A stretch of 64,000 nucleotides of DNA from the NCBI GenBank assembly GCA_000721275.1, contig JOFO01000006.1, positions 1 through 64,000 on the forward strand, given 5' to 3'. A program made the translations under genes and the position numbers. The stretch is from Microtetraspora glauca. Its GTDB lineage: Bacteria > Actinomycetota > Actinomycetes > Streptomycetales > Streptomycetaceae. This document shows positions 57,071-64,000 of the stretch, one piece after another (the stretch's first letter is position 1; every line of letters starts with the position of its first letter). Below the pieces are notes generated by a model. It was not told the origin of the DNA and made no database searches. It worked only from the letters and a program-made list of their open reading frames with translations.

Positions 57071-57104
57071 AGGGGCCGGTCGGCCGGGGAGCCGACCGGC
57101 CCCT
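57071..57104 (+). terminator. Terminator after the small membrane protein
   Basis: AGGGGCCGGTCGGC (57071-57084) pairs perfectly with 57091-57104 around CGGGGA. A second, imperfect GC hairpin stands just before it. Confidence 0.75.
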
Positions 57105-57145
57105 CCGCGTGCCCCCTGCCGCCGCGGCCCGCGTAGGCTCGCCGG

Positions 57146-58126
57146 ATGGACGATCTCGCAGCGAACGCGCCCGGGGGCCGAGGACCCGCGCACACCGGCG
57201 TTCCGGCGGCGCTCGCCGCGGTCGCCCGCGAGGCGGTGCACGGCACGGGCGCCTGCGGGTGCGACGCGGCGGCGGTACGGGTGCTGGCCGACCGGGAGGA
57301 CGGGACCGTCGTCCGGCACGGCGGCCTGGTCGCCAAGGCGCACGCCCCCGGGACCGGTGACGCCCCGCACGCGGCCCGGCTCGCCCTCGCCGCCCACCCG
57401 GACCTCGCCGGCGTCCTCCTGCCGCCGGTCCCGGGCCCCCGCCCGGCACCCGTCGCCGGACGCCCGGTGACGCTCTGGCCGTACGGGCCGCCGGTCGACC
57501 CCGCCGACCCCGACGCCGCGCCCTGGGAGGAGGCGGCCCGGCTCCTCGCCCTGCTGCACCGCACCCCGCCGCCGACCGGCCCGGCGGGACCGCCGCCCGC
57601 GATGCGCGCGCCCGAGAAGGCGGCGCTGGCCGTCCGCCGGATGCTCGACGCGGCCCCGGACCATCCGGCCGTCCCGACGGTCCTCGCGGCCTGGCGGACC
57701 GTCACGGAGAGCGGGACCGGCGGCACGCGCGCGTACCTGTGCCACGGCGACTTCCATCTCGGCCAGCTCGTCCGGGACTTCCGCGGCGACTGGCGGCTGA
57801 TCGACGTCGACGACGCCGGACTCGGCGACCCCGCCTGGGACCTGGCCCGCCCCGCCGCCTGGTTCGCCGCCGGGCTGCTCCCGGCGGAGGTGTGGAGCCG
57901 GTTCCTCGGCGCGTACGAGGCGGCGGGCGGCCAGGCCGCCGGACCGGACCCGTGGGCGCGCCTCGACGGGCCGGCCCGGGCCCTGACGGTGCAGACCGCG
58001 GCCCTGGCGGTGGCCAAGTCCACGGCGGAGCACCGGGAGATCGACGAGGTCGAGGGCGTGATGATCGACACCTGCGCCAGGATCGCGGGCACCCGAACCG
58101 TCCCCGCGCCCGCCGCGTCCCCATAA
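57146..58126 (+). CDS. Aminoglycoside phosphotransferase-family (APH) kinase
   Basis: 326 residues. The kinase-like fold has LVAKAHAPG (ATP lysine), catalytic CHGDFHLGQLVRDF (H-G-D-x-H-x-x-N variant, with Gln in place of Asn) and Mg-binding IDVDDAGLGDPAWDLA. The family includes antibiotic, homoserine and maltose kinases; the true substrate cannot be told from the sequence, so resistance should not be assumed. It ends 47 bases before the zinc-ribbon gene. Confidence 0.85.
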   Translation: MDDLAANAPGGRGPAHTGVPAALAAVAREAVHGTGACGCDAAAVRVLADREDGTVVRHGGLVAKAHAPGTGDAPHAARLALAAHPDLAGVLLPPVPGPRPAPVAGRPVTLWPYGPPVDPADPDAAPWEEAARLLALLHRTPPPTGPAGPPPAMRAPEKAALAVRRMLDAAPDHPAVPTVLAAWRTVTESGTGGTRAYLCHGDFHLGQLVRDFRGDWRLIDVDDAGLGDPAWDLARPAAWFAAGLLPAEVWSRFLGAYEAAGGQAAGPDPWARLDGPARALTVQTAALAVAKSTAEHREIDEVEGVMIDTCARIAGTRTVPAPAASP

Positions 58127-58173
58127 AGTGAGGTCATCATCCGAACGGCAACGGCAGGGGAGTTGAGCCGAGC

Positions 58174-58461
58174 ATGCAGTGTCCCAAGTGTCACGCGGCG
58201 ATGCACACGTACAACCGCAACGGCGTCCAGATCGAGCAGTGCAGCGGCTGCCGCGGGATCTTCCTGGACTACGGCGAGCTGGAGGCCCTGACCCGTCTGG
58301 AGGCCCAGTGGCAGGCCGCCCCGCCGGCCCCGCCCGCCCCGCCGGCCGCGTACCCGGCCCAGCCCGCCCCGGCCGCTCCCGCGTGGGGTGCCCCGCACGG
58401 CGGCCACCACGGCGGTCACTACCGCCAGCGCGGCTTCGGCCGGATGCTCTTCTCCTCCTGA
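58174..58461 (+). CDS. TFIIB-type zinc-ribbon protein
   Basis: 95 residues. The N-terminal zinc ribbon is MQCPKCHAAMH and QCSGCRGIFLDYGELEAL (two CxxC knuckles at 3-6 and 24-27). An Ala/Pro-rich linker and a Gly/His-rich tail (HGGHHGGHYRQRGFGRML) follow. The family is widespread and of unknown role. Probably co-transcribed with the APH-family gene. Confidence 0.9.
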   Translation: MQCPKCHAAMHTYNRNGVQIEQCSGCRGIFLDYGELEALTRLEAQWQAAPPAPPAPPAAYPAQPAPAAPAWGAPHGGHHGGHYRQRGFGRMLFSS

Positions 58462-58476
58462 GCCTCCTGCGCCCCG

Positions 58477-58517
58477 CCCCGGCCCCGGATCCGCCCCGCG
58501 CGGATCCGGGGCCGGGG
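58477..58517 (+). terminator. Terminator of the zinc-ribbon gene
   Basis: A perfect 17-bp stem (58477-58493 with 58501-58517) encloses CCCCGCG, 15 bases after the stop. Confidence 0.85.
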
Positions 58518-58540
58518 GCGTGTCGGGGCCGGCGCGCACG

Positions 58541-58585
58541 ACGACGAAGCCCCCGGCCGCTCAAGGCGGCCAGGGGCTTCGTCGT
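58541..58585 (-). terminator. Terminator of the tRNA operon
   Basis: A 20-bp stem (58541-58560 with 58566-58585) has one C-A mismatch. It stands just beyond the last tRNA-Val, opposite the zinc-ribbon terminator. Confidence 0.85.
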
Positions 58586-58589
58586 TCTG

Positions 58590-58661
58590 TGCGCGATACT
58601 GGGATTGAACCAGTGACCTCTTCCGTGTCAGGGAAGCGCTCTCCCGCTGAGCTAATCGCGC
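58590..58661 (-). tRNA. tRNA-Val (GAC), copy 4 in transcription order
   Basis: 72 bases with full cloverleaf: acceptor GCGCGAT/ATCGCGC, D arm AGCTCAGCGGGAGAGC, anticodon loop CTGACAC, T arm GGTTCAATCCC. Discriminator A. No encoded CCA. Last gene of the operon. Confidence 0.95.
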
Positions 58662-58693
58662 GGGATACACCCCGAGGGGTGCGGCAGGCGTGG

Positions 58694-58765
58694 TGCGCGA
58701 TACTGGGATTGAACCAGTGACCTCTTCCGTGTCAGGGAAGCGCTCTCCCGCTGAGCTAATCGCGC
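58694..58765 (-). tRNA. tRNA-Val (GAC), copy 3
   Basis: Identical to the copy at 58590. The unit including its spacer repeats at 104 bases. The spacer forms a small hairpin of CACCCC and GGGGTG. Confidence 0.95.
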
Positions 58766-58797
58766 GGGACGCACCCCGAGGGGTGCGGGAGATGTGG

Positions 58798-58869
58798 TGC
58801 GCGATACTGGGATTGAACCAGTGACCTCTTCCGTGTCAGGGAAGCGCTCTCCCGCTGAGCTAATCGCGC
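58798..58869 (-). tRNA. tRNA-Val (GAC), copy 2
   Basis: Identical to the copies at 58590 and 58694; it starts 104 bases from the next. Confidence 0.95.
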
Positions 58870-58902
58870 GGGGATCCGAAGATCCAGGACCCGGGGGTCC
58901 AG

Positions 58903-58974
58903 TGGACGATACTGGGATTGAACCAGTGACCTCTTCCGTGTCAGGGAAGCGCTCTCCCGCTGAGCTAATCGTCC
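58903..58974 (-). tRNA. tRNA-Val (GAC), variant acceptor stem
   Basis: Same body as the other three copies, but the acceptor is GGACGAT/ATCGTCC with compensatory changes on both strands. Anticodon GAC; discriminator A. It is first of the four Val genes. Confidence 0.95.
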
Positions 58975-58978
58975 TTGG

Positions 58979-59049
58979 AGGTGGAGACGGGATTTGAACC
59001 CGTGTAGACGGCTTTGCAGGCCGTTGCCTCGCCTCTCGGCCACTCCACC
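58979..59049 (-). tRNA. tRNA-Cys (GCA)
   Basis: 71 bases: acceptor GGTGGAG/CTCCACC, anticodon loop CTGCAAA, T arm GGGTTCAAATCCC, discriminator U as usual for Cys. Four bases separate it from the first Val gene. Confidence 0.95.
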
Positions 59050-59088
59050 AGGAGTGATAACGGGGGTTCGGGAAGATCCCCCACATCG

Positions 59089-59161
59089 AGCGGACGACGA
59101 GATTCGAACTCGCGACCCTCACCTTGGCAAGGTGATGCTCTACCAACTGAGCCACGTCCGC
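59089..59161 (-). tRNA. tRNA-Gly (GCC)
   Basis: 73 bases: acceptor GCGGACG/CGTCCGC, anticodon loop TTGCCAA, T arm GAGTTCGAATCTC, discriminator U. First gene of the operon, 42 bases after the -10 of its promoter. Confidence 0.95.
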
Positions 59162-59203
59162 TTGTCGTTTCCGGTCCGCTTGCGCGTCCCGGCGACGTGT
59201 TGA

Positions 59204-59231
59204 ACTCTAGCGGATTCCCGGGCCAGTACAA
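59204..59231 (-). promoter_or_regulatory. Promoter of the tRNA-Gly-Cys-Val operon
   Basis: On the minus strand TTGTAC (59226-59231), a 16-base spacer, and TAGAGT (59204-59209) form a near-consensus vegetative promoter. Confidence 0.65.
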
Positions 59232-59439
59232 AAACGCGTTTCCGCAGCGTGCTGACCTGCGGGCCCTTCCCGGTGCCCGGCCGGGCCTCCCGGAGGGTTC
59301 CGGCGGTGTTCACCCGCCGTGTCCCCGACGTCGCGCGCAGCCCCCGCCGGCCGCGCCCCGGAGGTCCCGTACGGGCACCGCCCCGTCCTCCGCCCCCGCG
59401 CGCCCCCTGCGCCCGCGCGGACCGACCTAGACTCGATGC

Positions 59440-60522
59440 GTGTACGACCTTGCTCCCCTGGCCCGCTTCGGCGGCCTCGTCGCGACCGACCTCCGGGACG
59501 TCACCCATGACCCGGAGGCCCTGGACTCCGCCGGTTTCTGGGCCGTCTGCGCCGACTTCGAGGGCCGGCTCACCTGCGCCCGCTTCGGAGACGTCCGCAG
59601 GGCGCCGGTGCCCGCCGCCGTCCCCGGCGCCTGGTCCGGGCCCCGGCCCGGTGACTGGACGTCCTCGCTCGACCGCGCCGCGTACACCGCGGGCGTACGG
59701 AAGGTGCGCGAGCACATCGCGCGCGGCGAGGTCTACCAGGCGAACCTCTGCCGGGTGATGAGCGCGCCGCTGCCCGACCCGGCCGCCGCCGACGTCGACG
59801 CCCTCACCGCGCTGCTCGCGGCCGGCAACCCCGCGCCGTATGCGGGAACGATTCGCCTGCCCGCGCACGGCGTCGAGATCGCCACCGCCTCGCCCGAGCT
59901 CTACCTGCGGCGCGAGGGCGGCCGGGTCTCGTCCGGCCCGATCAAGGGCACCGGGCGGACCGCCGCCGACCTGCTGCCCAAGGACCACGCCGAGAACGTG
60001 ATGATCGTGGACCTGGTCCGCAACGACCTCGGGCGCGTCTGCGAGACCGGCTCCGTCGCCGTCCCCGCCCTCTGCGAGATCGAGGAGCACCCGGGCCTGG
60101 TCCACCTCGTCTCCACCGTCAGCGGGGTGCTGCGCGAGGACGCCGGCTGGCCCGAACTGCTCGCCGCCACCTTCCCGCCCGGCTCCGTCACCGGCGCCCC
60201 CAAGTCCAGCGCCCTGCGGATCATCGAGGCCCTGGAGACCGCGCCGCGCGGCCCGTACTGCGGCGGCGTCGGTTGGGTCGACGCCGACAGCGGCCACGGC
60301 GAGCTGGCCGTCGGCATCCGCACGTTCTGGATCGACCGCCCGCACGGCGTCCTCCGGTTCGGCACCGGTGCCGGGATCACCTGGGGCTCCGACCCCGAGC
60401 GGGAGTGGGAGGAGACCGAGCTGAAGGCCGCCCGGCTGGTCGCGATAGCGTCGGGCGCCTACGAGTCGGGCGCCCCGGACACCGATGTCACCGAGGCGAG
60501 CGGAAAGGCCATCTCTCGATGA
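59440..60522 (+). CDS. pabB: Aminodeoxychorismate synthase component I
   Basis: 360 residues from GTG 59440, shorter than TrpE-like proteins because the N-terminal domain is minimal. Chorismate-binding motifs are ARGEVYQANLCRVM, SPELYLRREGGRV, PIKGTGRT (catalytic Lys of PabB), NVMIVDLVRNDLGRVCETGSV, PPGSVTGAPKSSALRIIEALE and FGTGAGITWGSDPE. With a glutamine amidotransferase it makes 4-amino-4-deoxychorismate for folate. Overlap ATGA with pabC. No pabA gene is next to it. Confidence 0.88.
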   Translation: MYDLAPLARFGGLVATDLRDVTHDPEALDSAGFWAVCADFEGRLTCARFGDVRRAPVPAAVPGAWSGPRPGDWTSSLDRAAYTAGVRKVREHIARGEVYQANLCRVMSAPLPDPAAADVDALTALLAAGNPAPYAGTIRLPAHGVEIATASPELYLRREGGRVSSGPIKGTGRTAADLLPKDHAENVMIVDLVRNDLGRVCETGSVAVPALCEIEEHPGLVHLVSTVSGVLREDAGWPELLAATFPPGSVTGAPKSSALRIIEALETAPRGPYCGGVGWVDADSGHGELAVGIRTFWIDRPHGVLRFGTGAGITWGSDPEREWEETELKAARLVAIASGAYESGAPDTDVTEASGKAISR

Positions 60523-61349
60523 AACTGTGGGTCAACGGCGGTCTGTACGACGAGCACACCGCCCGGGTCTCCGTGCTGGACCACGGTCTTACCGTCGGCG
60601 ACGGCGTCTTCGAGACCGTCAAGGCCGAACGCGGCGAGACGTTCGCCCTCACCCTCCACCTGGAACGGCTCACCCGCTCCGCCCGCGGCCTCGGCCTGCC
60701 CGACCCGGACCTCGACGAGGTCCGCCGGGCGTGCGCCGCCGTCCTGGAGGCCAACCCGATGGAGCTCGGCCGGCTCCGCATCACGTACACCGGCGGGCTC
60801 TCCCCGCTCGGCTCGGAGCGCGGCGAGGCCGGCCCGGGCCTGGTCGTCGCCGTCGGCGAGACCTCCCGCCGCGCCGACACCACCGCCGTGGTCACCGTCC
60901 CCTGGACCCGCAACGAGCGCGGCGCCGTCACGGGCCTGAAGACCACCTCGTACGCGGAGAACGTCGTCGCCCTCGCCCGGGCGAAGGCGGCCGGCGCCAC
61001 CGAGGCGATCTTCGGCAACACCGTCGGCATGCTCTGCGAGGGCACCGGCTCCAACGTCTTCGTGGTCCTCGACGGCCGGATCCACACCCCGCCGGTCTCC
61101 TCCGGCTGCCTCGCCGGCATCACGCGCGCGCTGGCCGTCGAGTGGACCGGCGCCGTCGAGACCGATCTGCCGCTCGACGTGCTGGAGACCGCCGACGAGG
61201 TCTTCCTCACCTCCACCCTGCGGGACGTCCAGGCCGTGCACCGGGTGGACGGACGCGAACTCACCGGCGCCCCGGGGCCCGTCACCGCCAAGGCGATGCG
61301 GGTCTTCGAGGAGCGGGCCGCCGCGGACCGGGACCCGCGCCTCGGCTGA
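60519..61349 (+). CDS. pabC: 4-amino-4-deoxychorismate lyase
   Basis: 276 residues from ATG 60519. Class IV PLP fold: VLDHGLTVGDGVFETVKAERG, the PLP lysine in GLKTTSYAENV, AIFGNTVGMLCEGTGSNVF and TSTLRDVQAVHRVDG. It releases pyruvate from ADC to give p-aminobenzoate. Its pairing with pabB by overlap fixes the assignment over D-amino-acid or branched-chain transaminases of the same fold. Confidence 0.92.
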   Translation: MKLWVNGGLYDEHTARVSVLDHGLTVGDGVFETVKAERGETFALTLHLERLTRSARGLGLPDPDLDEVRRACAAVLEANPMELGRLRITYTGGLSPLGSERGEAGPGLVVAVGETSRRADTTAVVTVPWTRNERGAVTGLKTTSYAENVVALARAKAAGATEAIFGNTVGMLCEGTGSNVFVVLDGRIHTPPVSSGCLAGITRALAVEWTGAVETDLPLDVLETADEVFLTSTLRDVQAVHRVDGRELTGAPGPVTAKAMRVFEERAAADRDPRLG

Positions 61350-61392
61350 AACCGGATGACGGCGGACCCGCCGGGTGGGTAGAACTCCAGGG

Positions 61393-62232
61393 ATGACCAC
61401 CACCCTGCGGCCGGCCGAGCCGCTCCAGCACTCCGCCGACGGCGGCCGTTCGCGCACCTACGACATCTGCGTGAACAGCCGCCGGGTCGGTTCCGTCCGT
61501 ATCGCCACCGACCCCCACTTCGGGGCCGCTTCGGGCCGGATCCAGGGGCTCCGGGTCGACGAACCGGACCGGGGCCGGGGCCGGGGCACGGTGGCGGCCC
61601 TCGCCGCCGAGGAGGTGCTGCGCGGCTGGGGCTGCAAGGACGTCGGCATAGCGGTCCCCGCCGACGCGGGCGCCGCCCTCGCGCTGGCCCGCGCCCTCGG
61701 CTACACCGAGATCAGCCGGAACATGCTGAAGGAGCTGGCCGGCCCGCCGCCCGCGCCGCCGGCCGGGACCGAGACCCGCCCGATGACGGAGGAGGAGTTC
61801 ACCGGGTGGGAGGCCGCCGCCCGGGAGAGCTTCGCCCGCAGCTGGATCGACCGCGGCGTCCCCGAGGACCAGGCCCGCGCCAAGGCGGAGGCCAGCCACC
61901 GCGAGCTGCTGCCCCAGGGGCTCGCCACCCCCGGCACCGCGATCCAGCTCGTCCTCGCCGACGGGCGGCCCGTGGGACACGTGTGGACCGGGGCCCGGGA
62001 GCTGGAGCCGGGCGTGAACGCCGTGTACGTGTACCGGGTCGAGGTCGACGAGGAGCGGCGCGGCCAGGGGTACGGCCGGACCCTGATGCTCCTCGCCGAA
62101 CGCGCGGCGCTGGAGGCCGGGGAGACCCTGCTGGGACTGCACGTCTTCGCGGGCAACACCCCGGCGATCCGCCTGTACGAGTCGCTCGGCTACCGCACGA
62201 CGACCGTCAACAGCACCAAGCCGCTGCTCTGA
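61393..62232 (+). CDS. Tandem GNAT acetyltransferase
   Basis: 279 residues from ATG 61393. Two GNAT domains lie in a row: about 1-125, with IQGLRVDEPDRGRGRGTVAALAAEEV, and about 130-279, with VYVYRVEVDEERRGQGYGRTLMLLAE and FAGNTPAIRLYESLGYRTTT. The second has the better acetyl-CoA loop (RRGQGYG). Mycothiol synthase MshD also has two GNAT domains, but its specific motifs were not recognised here. Acceptor unknown. Confidence 0.85.
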   Translation: MTTTLRPAEPLQHSADGGRSRTYDICVNSRRVGSVRIATDPHFGAASGRIQGLRVDEPDRGRGRGTVAALAAEEVLRGWGCKDVGIAVPADAGAALALARALGYTEISRNMLKELAGPPPAPPAGTETRPMTEEEFTGWEAAARESFARSWIDRGVPEDQARAKAEASHRELLPQGLATPGTAIQLVLADGRPVGHVWTGARELEPGVNAVYVYRVEVDEERRGQGYGRTLMLLAERAALEAGETLLGLHVFAGNTPAIRLYESLGYRTTTVNSTKPLL

Positions 62233-62251
62233 GCCGCCGCGCGGGCGGCGG

Positions 62252-62767
62252 TCAGCCCGCCAGCAGCCGGTCGGCGATCTCCTCGATCCGTGCCCGCAGG
62301 CCCTCCTGGCTCTTGCCGCCGTCCAGGCGCTCGCCGCCGATCACATAGGTCGGGGTGCCGGTGACCTTGAGGGCCTGGCCCTCGGCCTGGTCGGCGTCGA
62401 CGGTGAGCAGGTGCCGGCCGTCGATCAGGGCGGTGTCGAACTCCTCGGCGTCCAGGCCGAGTCCGGCGGCGACCTCCAGGAGCACCGGCTCGCCGCGGTC
62501 GGCGAGGTCGGCGGTCCTGGCCAGCAGCGCCTCCGCGTACGCCCAGCCCCGCCCCTGGTCGGCCGCCTCCTCGGCGGCCTGGGCGGCGGCGTAGGCGTGC
62601 TTGTTCTTGGCCAGCGGGAAGTGGCGCAGCTGGACGTCGAGCCGGTCGCCGTACTTCGCGCGCAGCGCGTGGACGTCGTCGAGGGCCTGGAAGCAGTCCG
62701 GGCACTGGAGGTCGAACCACGCCTCCAGGACGACCGGGGCGGGGGACGGGGTGGTGGAGTCAGTCAT
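62252..62767 (-). CDS. DsbA-family thioredoxin-fold protein (FrnE-like)
   Basis: 171 residues from ATG 62767. The thioredoxin fold has LEAWFDLQCPDCFQALDDV with a CPDC active site at about residues 22-25 and the cis-Pro segment VTGTPTYVIGG. No signal peptide: it is a cytosolic disulfide isomerase or glutathione/mycothiol-type oxidoreductase. The 3' end is 19 bases from the convergent GNAT. Confidence 0.88.
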   Translation of the reverse strand: MTDSTTPSPAPVVLEAWFDLQCPDCFQALDDVHALRAKYGDRLDVQLRHFPLAKNKHAYAAAQAAEEAADQGRGWAYAEALLARTADLADRGEPVLLEVAAGLGLDAEEFDTALIDGRHLLTVDADQAEGQALKVTGTPTYVIGGERLDGGKSQEGLRARIEEIADRLLAG

Positions 62768-62956
62768 GCCCCGCAGTCTTCCAGCCGGGCCGCCCGGGCC
62801 CCAACCGGCACCTGCGCGGGCCGGACCGGGACCTGAGGAGGAGATCCCCCGGGGACGACCCGGAGATCTCCCTGAGACCGGGCCGCGGGCATGGCCCCGC
62901 GGGCGGGGCGCGGTGCAGGATGGAAGGGACGTATCACCCGGGACCTGGAGGACCGC

Positions 62957-63388
62957 ATGCTCGCCGAGACCATCTGCTCCGCGGTGTCCGCGGCGGGCCT
63001 GGGGATCGCCGCGATCACGGCGTACCGGAAGAAGTACCTGTCGGCGGCGCGGATCGCCGGGTGGGCGCTGGTGCCGCTCGGCCTCGTGATGACCGGGGCC
63101 GTCGAGTGGGCCTTCGACACCGTCTTCAGCCCGGTCGCCTGGGCCGGCTTCGGCGTGCTCGGCGCGGCCTGGCTGCTCCTGATGACGGTGCGGGGTGTGG
63201 AGCGGCGCCGGGGCGGCCGGAAGGCGGCGGGCGGGGGAGCGGAGCCCGCGGCCGTGGCGCCCGGGGCCTCGGCTCCGGCCCGGGGCAGGGACGCCCTGAC
63301 GCGGCCCGCGGCGGGCCCGGCGGCCGGCGGGACGGGCGGCGACGACTTCAGCGACATCGAGGCGATTCTGAAGAAGCACGGAATCTGA
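62957..63388 (+). CDS. Three-helix membrane protein with acidic C-terminal motif
   Basis: 143 residues from ATG 62957, with GGAGGA just upstream; an earlier in-frame start at 62891 overlaps the region before this site. Helices at about 5-22, 30-50 and 60-80. A disordered Gly/Ala stretch precedes the C-terminal FSDIEAILKKHGI, which looks like a docking motif. Function unknown. Confidence 0.75.
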   Translation: MLAETICSAVSAAGLGIAAITAYRKKYLSAARIAGWALVPLGLVMTGAVEWAFDTVFSPVAWAGFGVLGAAWLLLMTVRGVERRRGGRKAAGGGAEPAAVAPGASAPARGRDALTRPAAGPAAGGTGGDDFSDIEAILKKHGI

Positions 63389-63454
63389 CCGCTTCTGGCC
63401 GTTGCCTGCCGGGCTGCGACCGGCCGGTGCGCCGGAGATCCACGGGAAGGGATG

Positions 63455-63477
63455 AACCGCCCCCCGCCGGGGCGGTT
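63455..63477 (+). terminator. Terminator hairpin with short T-run
   Basis: AACCGCCCC (63455-63463) pairs with GGGGCGGTT (63469-63477) around CCGCC and is followed by TC. Confidence 0.7.
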
Positions 63478-63521
63478 TCGGGTCTTCCGGGGGTGCGGGG
63501 TGCGCGATCATCCCCTCCGAG

Positions 63522-63704
63522 ATGCTGGATACCTCGCGGGGAGCCGCCCCCGCCGCCGCCGAGTCCCGCCCCGCCGCCGACCCTCCGGCCGACGAGCCGA
63601 GGGGCTGCCTCTTCGCGCTGTCGCAGCCGCCGCTGATGATCTTCCTGACGGTGATCGGCGCCCTGCTCCTGATGGCGGCCCTGCACGACCTCTACGTGCT
63701 GTGA
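63522..63704 (+). CDS. Small single-helix membrane protein
   Basis: 60 residues from ATG 63522. An Ala/Pro-rich N-terminus, one Cys (RGCLFALSQPP) and one C-terminal helix (LMIFLTVIGALLLMAALHDL). No ribosome-binding site is seen, so it may be leaderless. Small proteins like this are often missed; support is moderate. Confidence 0.55.
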   Translation: MLDTSRGAAPAAAESRPAADPPADEPRGCLFALSQPPLMIFLTVIGALLLMAALHDLYVL

Positions 63705-63729
63705 GGCCCGGCCGCCGTCCGCGCGGCGG

Positions 63730-64000
63730 TCAGCCGGCGGCCTCCTTGCGGCGGGCCCGGTAGGCGGCCACGTGGAGCCGGTTGCCGCAGGTGCGGCTGT
63801 CGCAGTAGCGGCGGGACCGGTTCCGGGAGAGGTCGACGAAGGCCCGGCCGCAGTCCGGCGCCTCGCACCGCCGCAGCCGCTCCCGTTCGCCCGCGACCAC
63901 GATGAAGGCGAGCGCCATCCCGCAGTCGGCGGCCAGGTGGTCGGCGACCGAGGCGCCCGGCGCGAAGTAGTGCACGTGCCAGTCGTAGCCGTCGTGGTCG
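63730..64000 (-). CDS. CGNR zinc-finger protein (C-terminal part; runs off the window)
   Basis: At least 89 residues, the C-terminus of a longer protein whose start is beyond position 64000. The motif RRCEAPDCGRAFVDLSRNRSRRYCDSRTCGNRLHVAAYRARR, in pieces C-x4-C and C-x4-C-G-N-R, is the CGNR zinc finger, usually following an ABATE domain. Such proteins are predicted stress-responsive transcription regulators. Upstream codons stay open to the window edge. Confidence 0.85.
   Translation of the reverse strand, partial: DHDGYDWHVHYFAPGASVADHLAADCGMALAFIVVAGERERLRRCEAPDCGRAFVDLSRNRSRRYCDSRTCGNRLHVAAYRARRKEAAG

Noticed and set aside
57146..58126. Antibiotic resistance by an aminoglycoside phosphotransferase
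   Set aside because: The fold is that of a very broad kinase family and the HGD motif is generic; there is no resistance context.
58590..58974. Regular repeats that look like a CRISPR array
   Set aside because: The 72-base repeated unit folds as tRNA-Val with a GAC anticodon, and the spacers are near-identical, unlike CRISPR spacers.
59440..60522. Anthranilate synthase or isochorismate synthase
   Set aside because: PIKGTGRT, the short N-terminus and the overlapping class IV lyase gene point to PabB.

Overview
The window is chromosomal DNA of a Streptomyces or a close relative. The G+C content is very high, nearly every third codon position is G or C, GTG starts are frequent, neighbouring genes overlap as ATGA or GTGA, and the families are typical of streptomycetes (NsdA-like regulator, DUF1918, mycosin, large BluB-CobT protein, SpoIIE-type phosphatase). 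From memory, the order infC-rpmI-rplT-TrmH-kinase-pheST, argCJBDR, argH, glpQ1, metNIQ, cobL/cobT/cobA, tRNA-Gly/Cys/Val, pabBC matches the core-chromosome region of S. coelicolor around SCO1540-SCO1610; no database was consulted. I see no insertion sequence, prophage, CRISPR array or rRNA.

Layout. 1-2.9 kb: a membrane protein (5' end outside the window) coupled to a mycosin-type secreted subtilase, then an SseB-family protein. 3.0-5.2 kb: DUF1844 gene divergent from infC-rpmI-rplT; infC starts with the rare codon ATC behind a structured leader. 5.3-11.2 kb: TrmH-type RNA methyltransferase, PAS histidine kinase, pheS-pheT. 11.4-25.4 kb: regulators and housekeeping enzymes (SpoIIE phosphatase, NsdA-like protein, NUDIX hydrolase, 3-hydroxyacyl-CoA dehydrogenase, Tat-exported glycoside-hydrolase-like protein, EamA exporter divergent from a MocR regulator, GNAT, a histidine-phosphatase homologue without its histidines, RlmG-like methyltransferase, ECF41-like sigma factor, SMI1/KNR4 protein).

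25.5-37 kb: arginine region. argC-argJ-argB-argD-argR is a tightly coupled operon, and argH lies 3.9 kb downstream, separated by four minus-strand genes (L,D-transpeptidase-like, PNPOx-like, two HEAT-repeat proteins). Both argC and argH have tandem ARG boxes lying on the -35 and -10 elements, so ArgR made by the cluster should repress both units. 37-43.5 kb: a truncated HAD gene, TetR-MFS efflux pair with a clear operator, a PlsC-type acyltransferase, glpQ1 with a candidate PHO box, a small sigma-like factor, a GNAT and two small membrane proteins.

43.5-47 kb: methionine ABC transporter metN-metI-metQ, preceded by a 28-codon, probably leaderless ORF ending in Cys-Met-Cys-Arg-Met-Cys, a candidate attenuator peptide and the most interesting item here. 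47-54.2 kb: corrinoid/siroheme genes cobL, a BluB-CobT fusion with a roughly 600-residue Pro/Ala/Glu-rich N-terminus, and a Met8-CobA fusion. 54-59.2 kb: second TrmH-type methyltransferase, a Ser/Thr kinase, a small membrane protein, an APH-like kinase, a zinc-ribbon protein and a minus-strand tRNA operon (Gly, Cys, four Val). 59.4-64 kb: pabB-pabC for p-aminobenzoate, a tandem GNAT, a DsbA-like protein, small membrane proteins and the C-terminus of a CGNR zinc-finger regulator that runs off the end.
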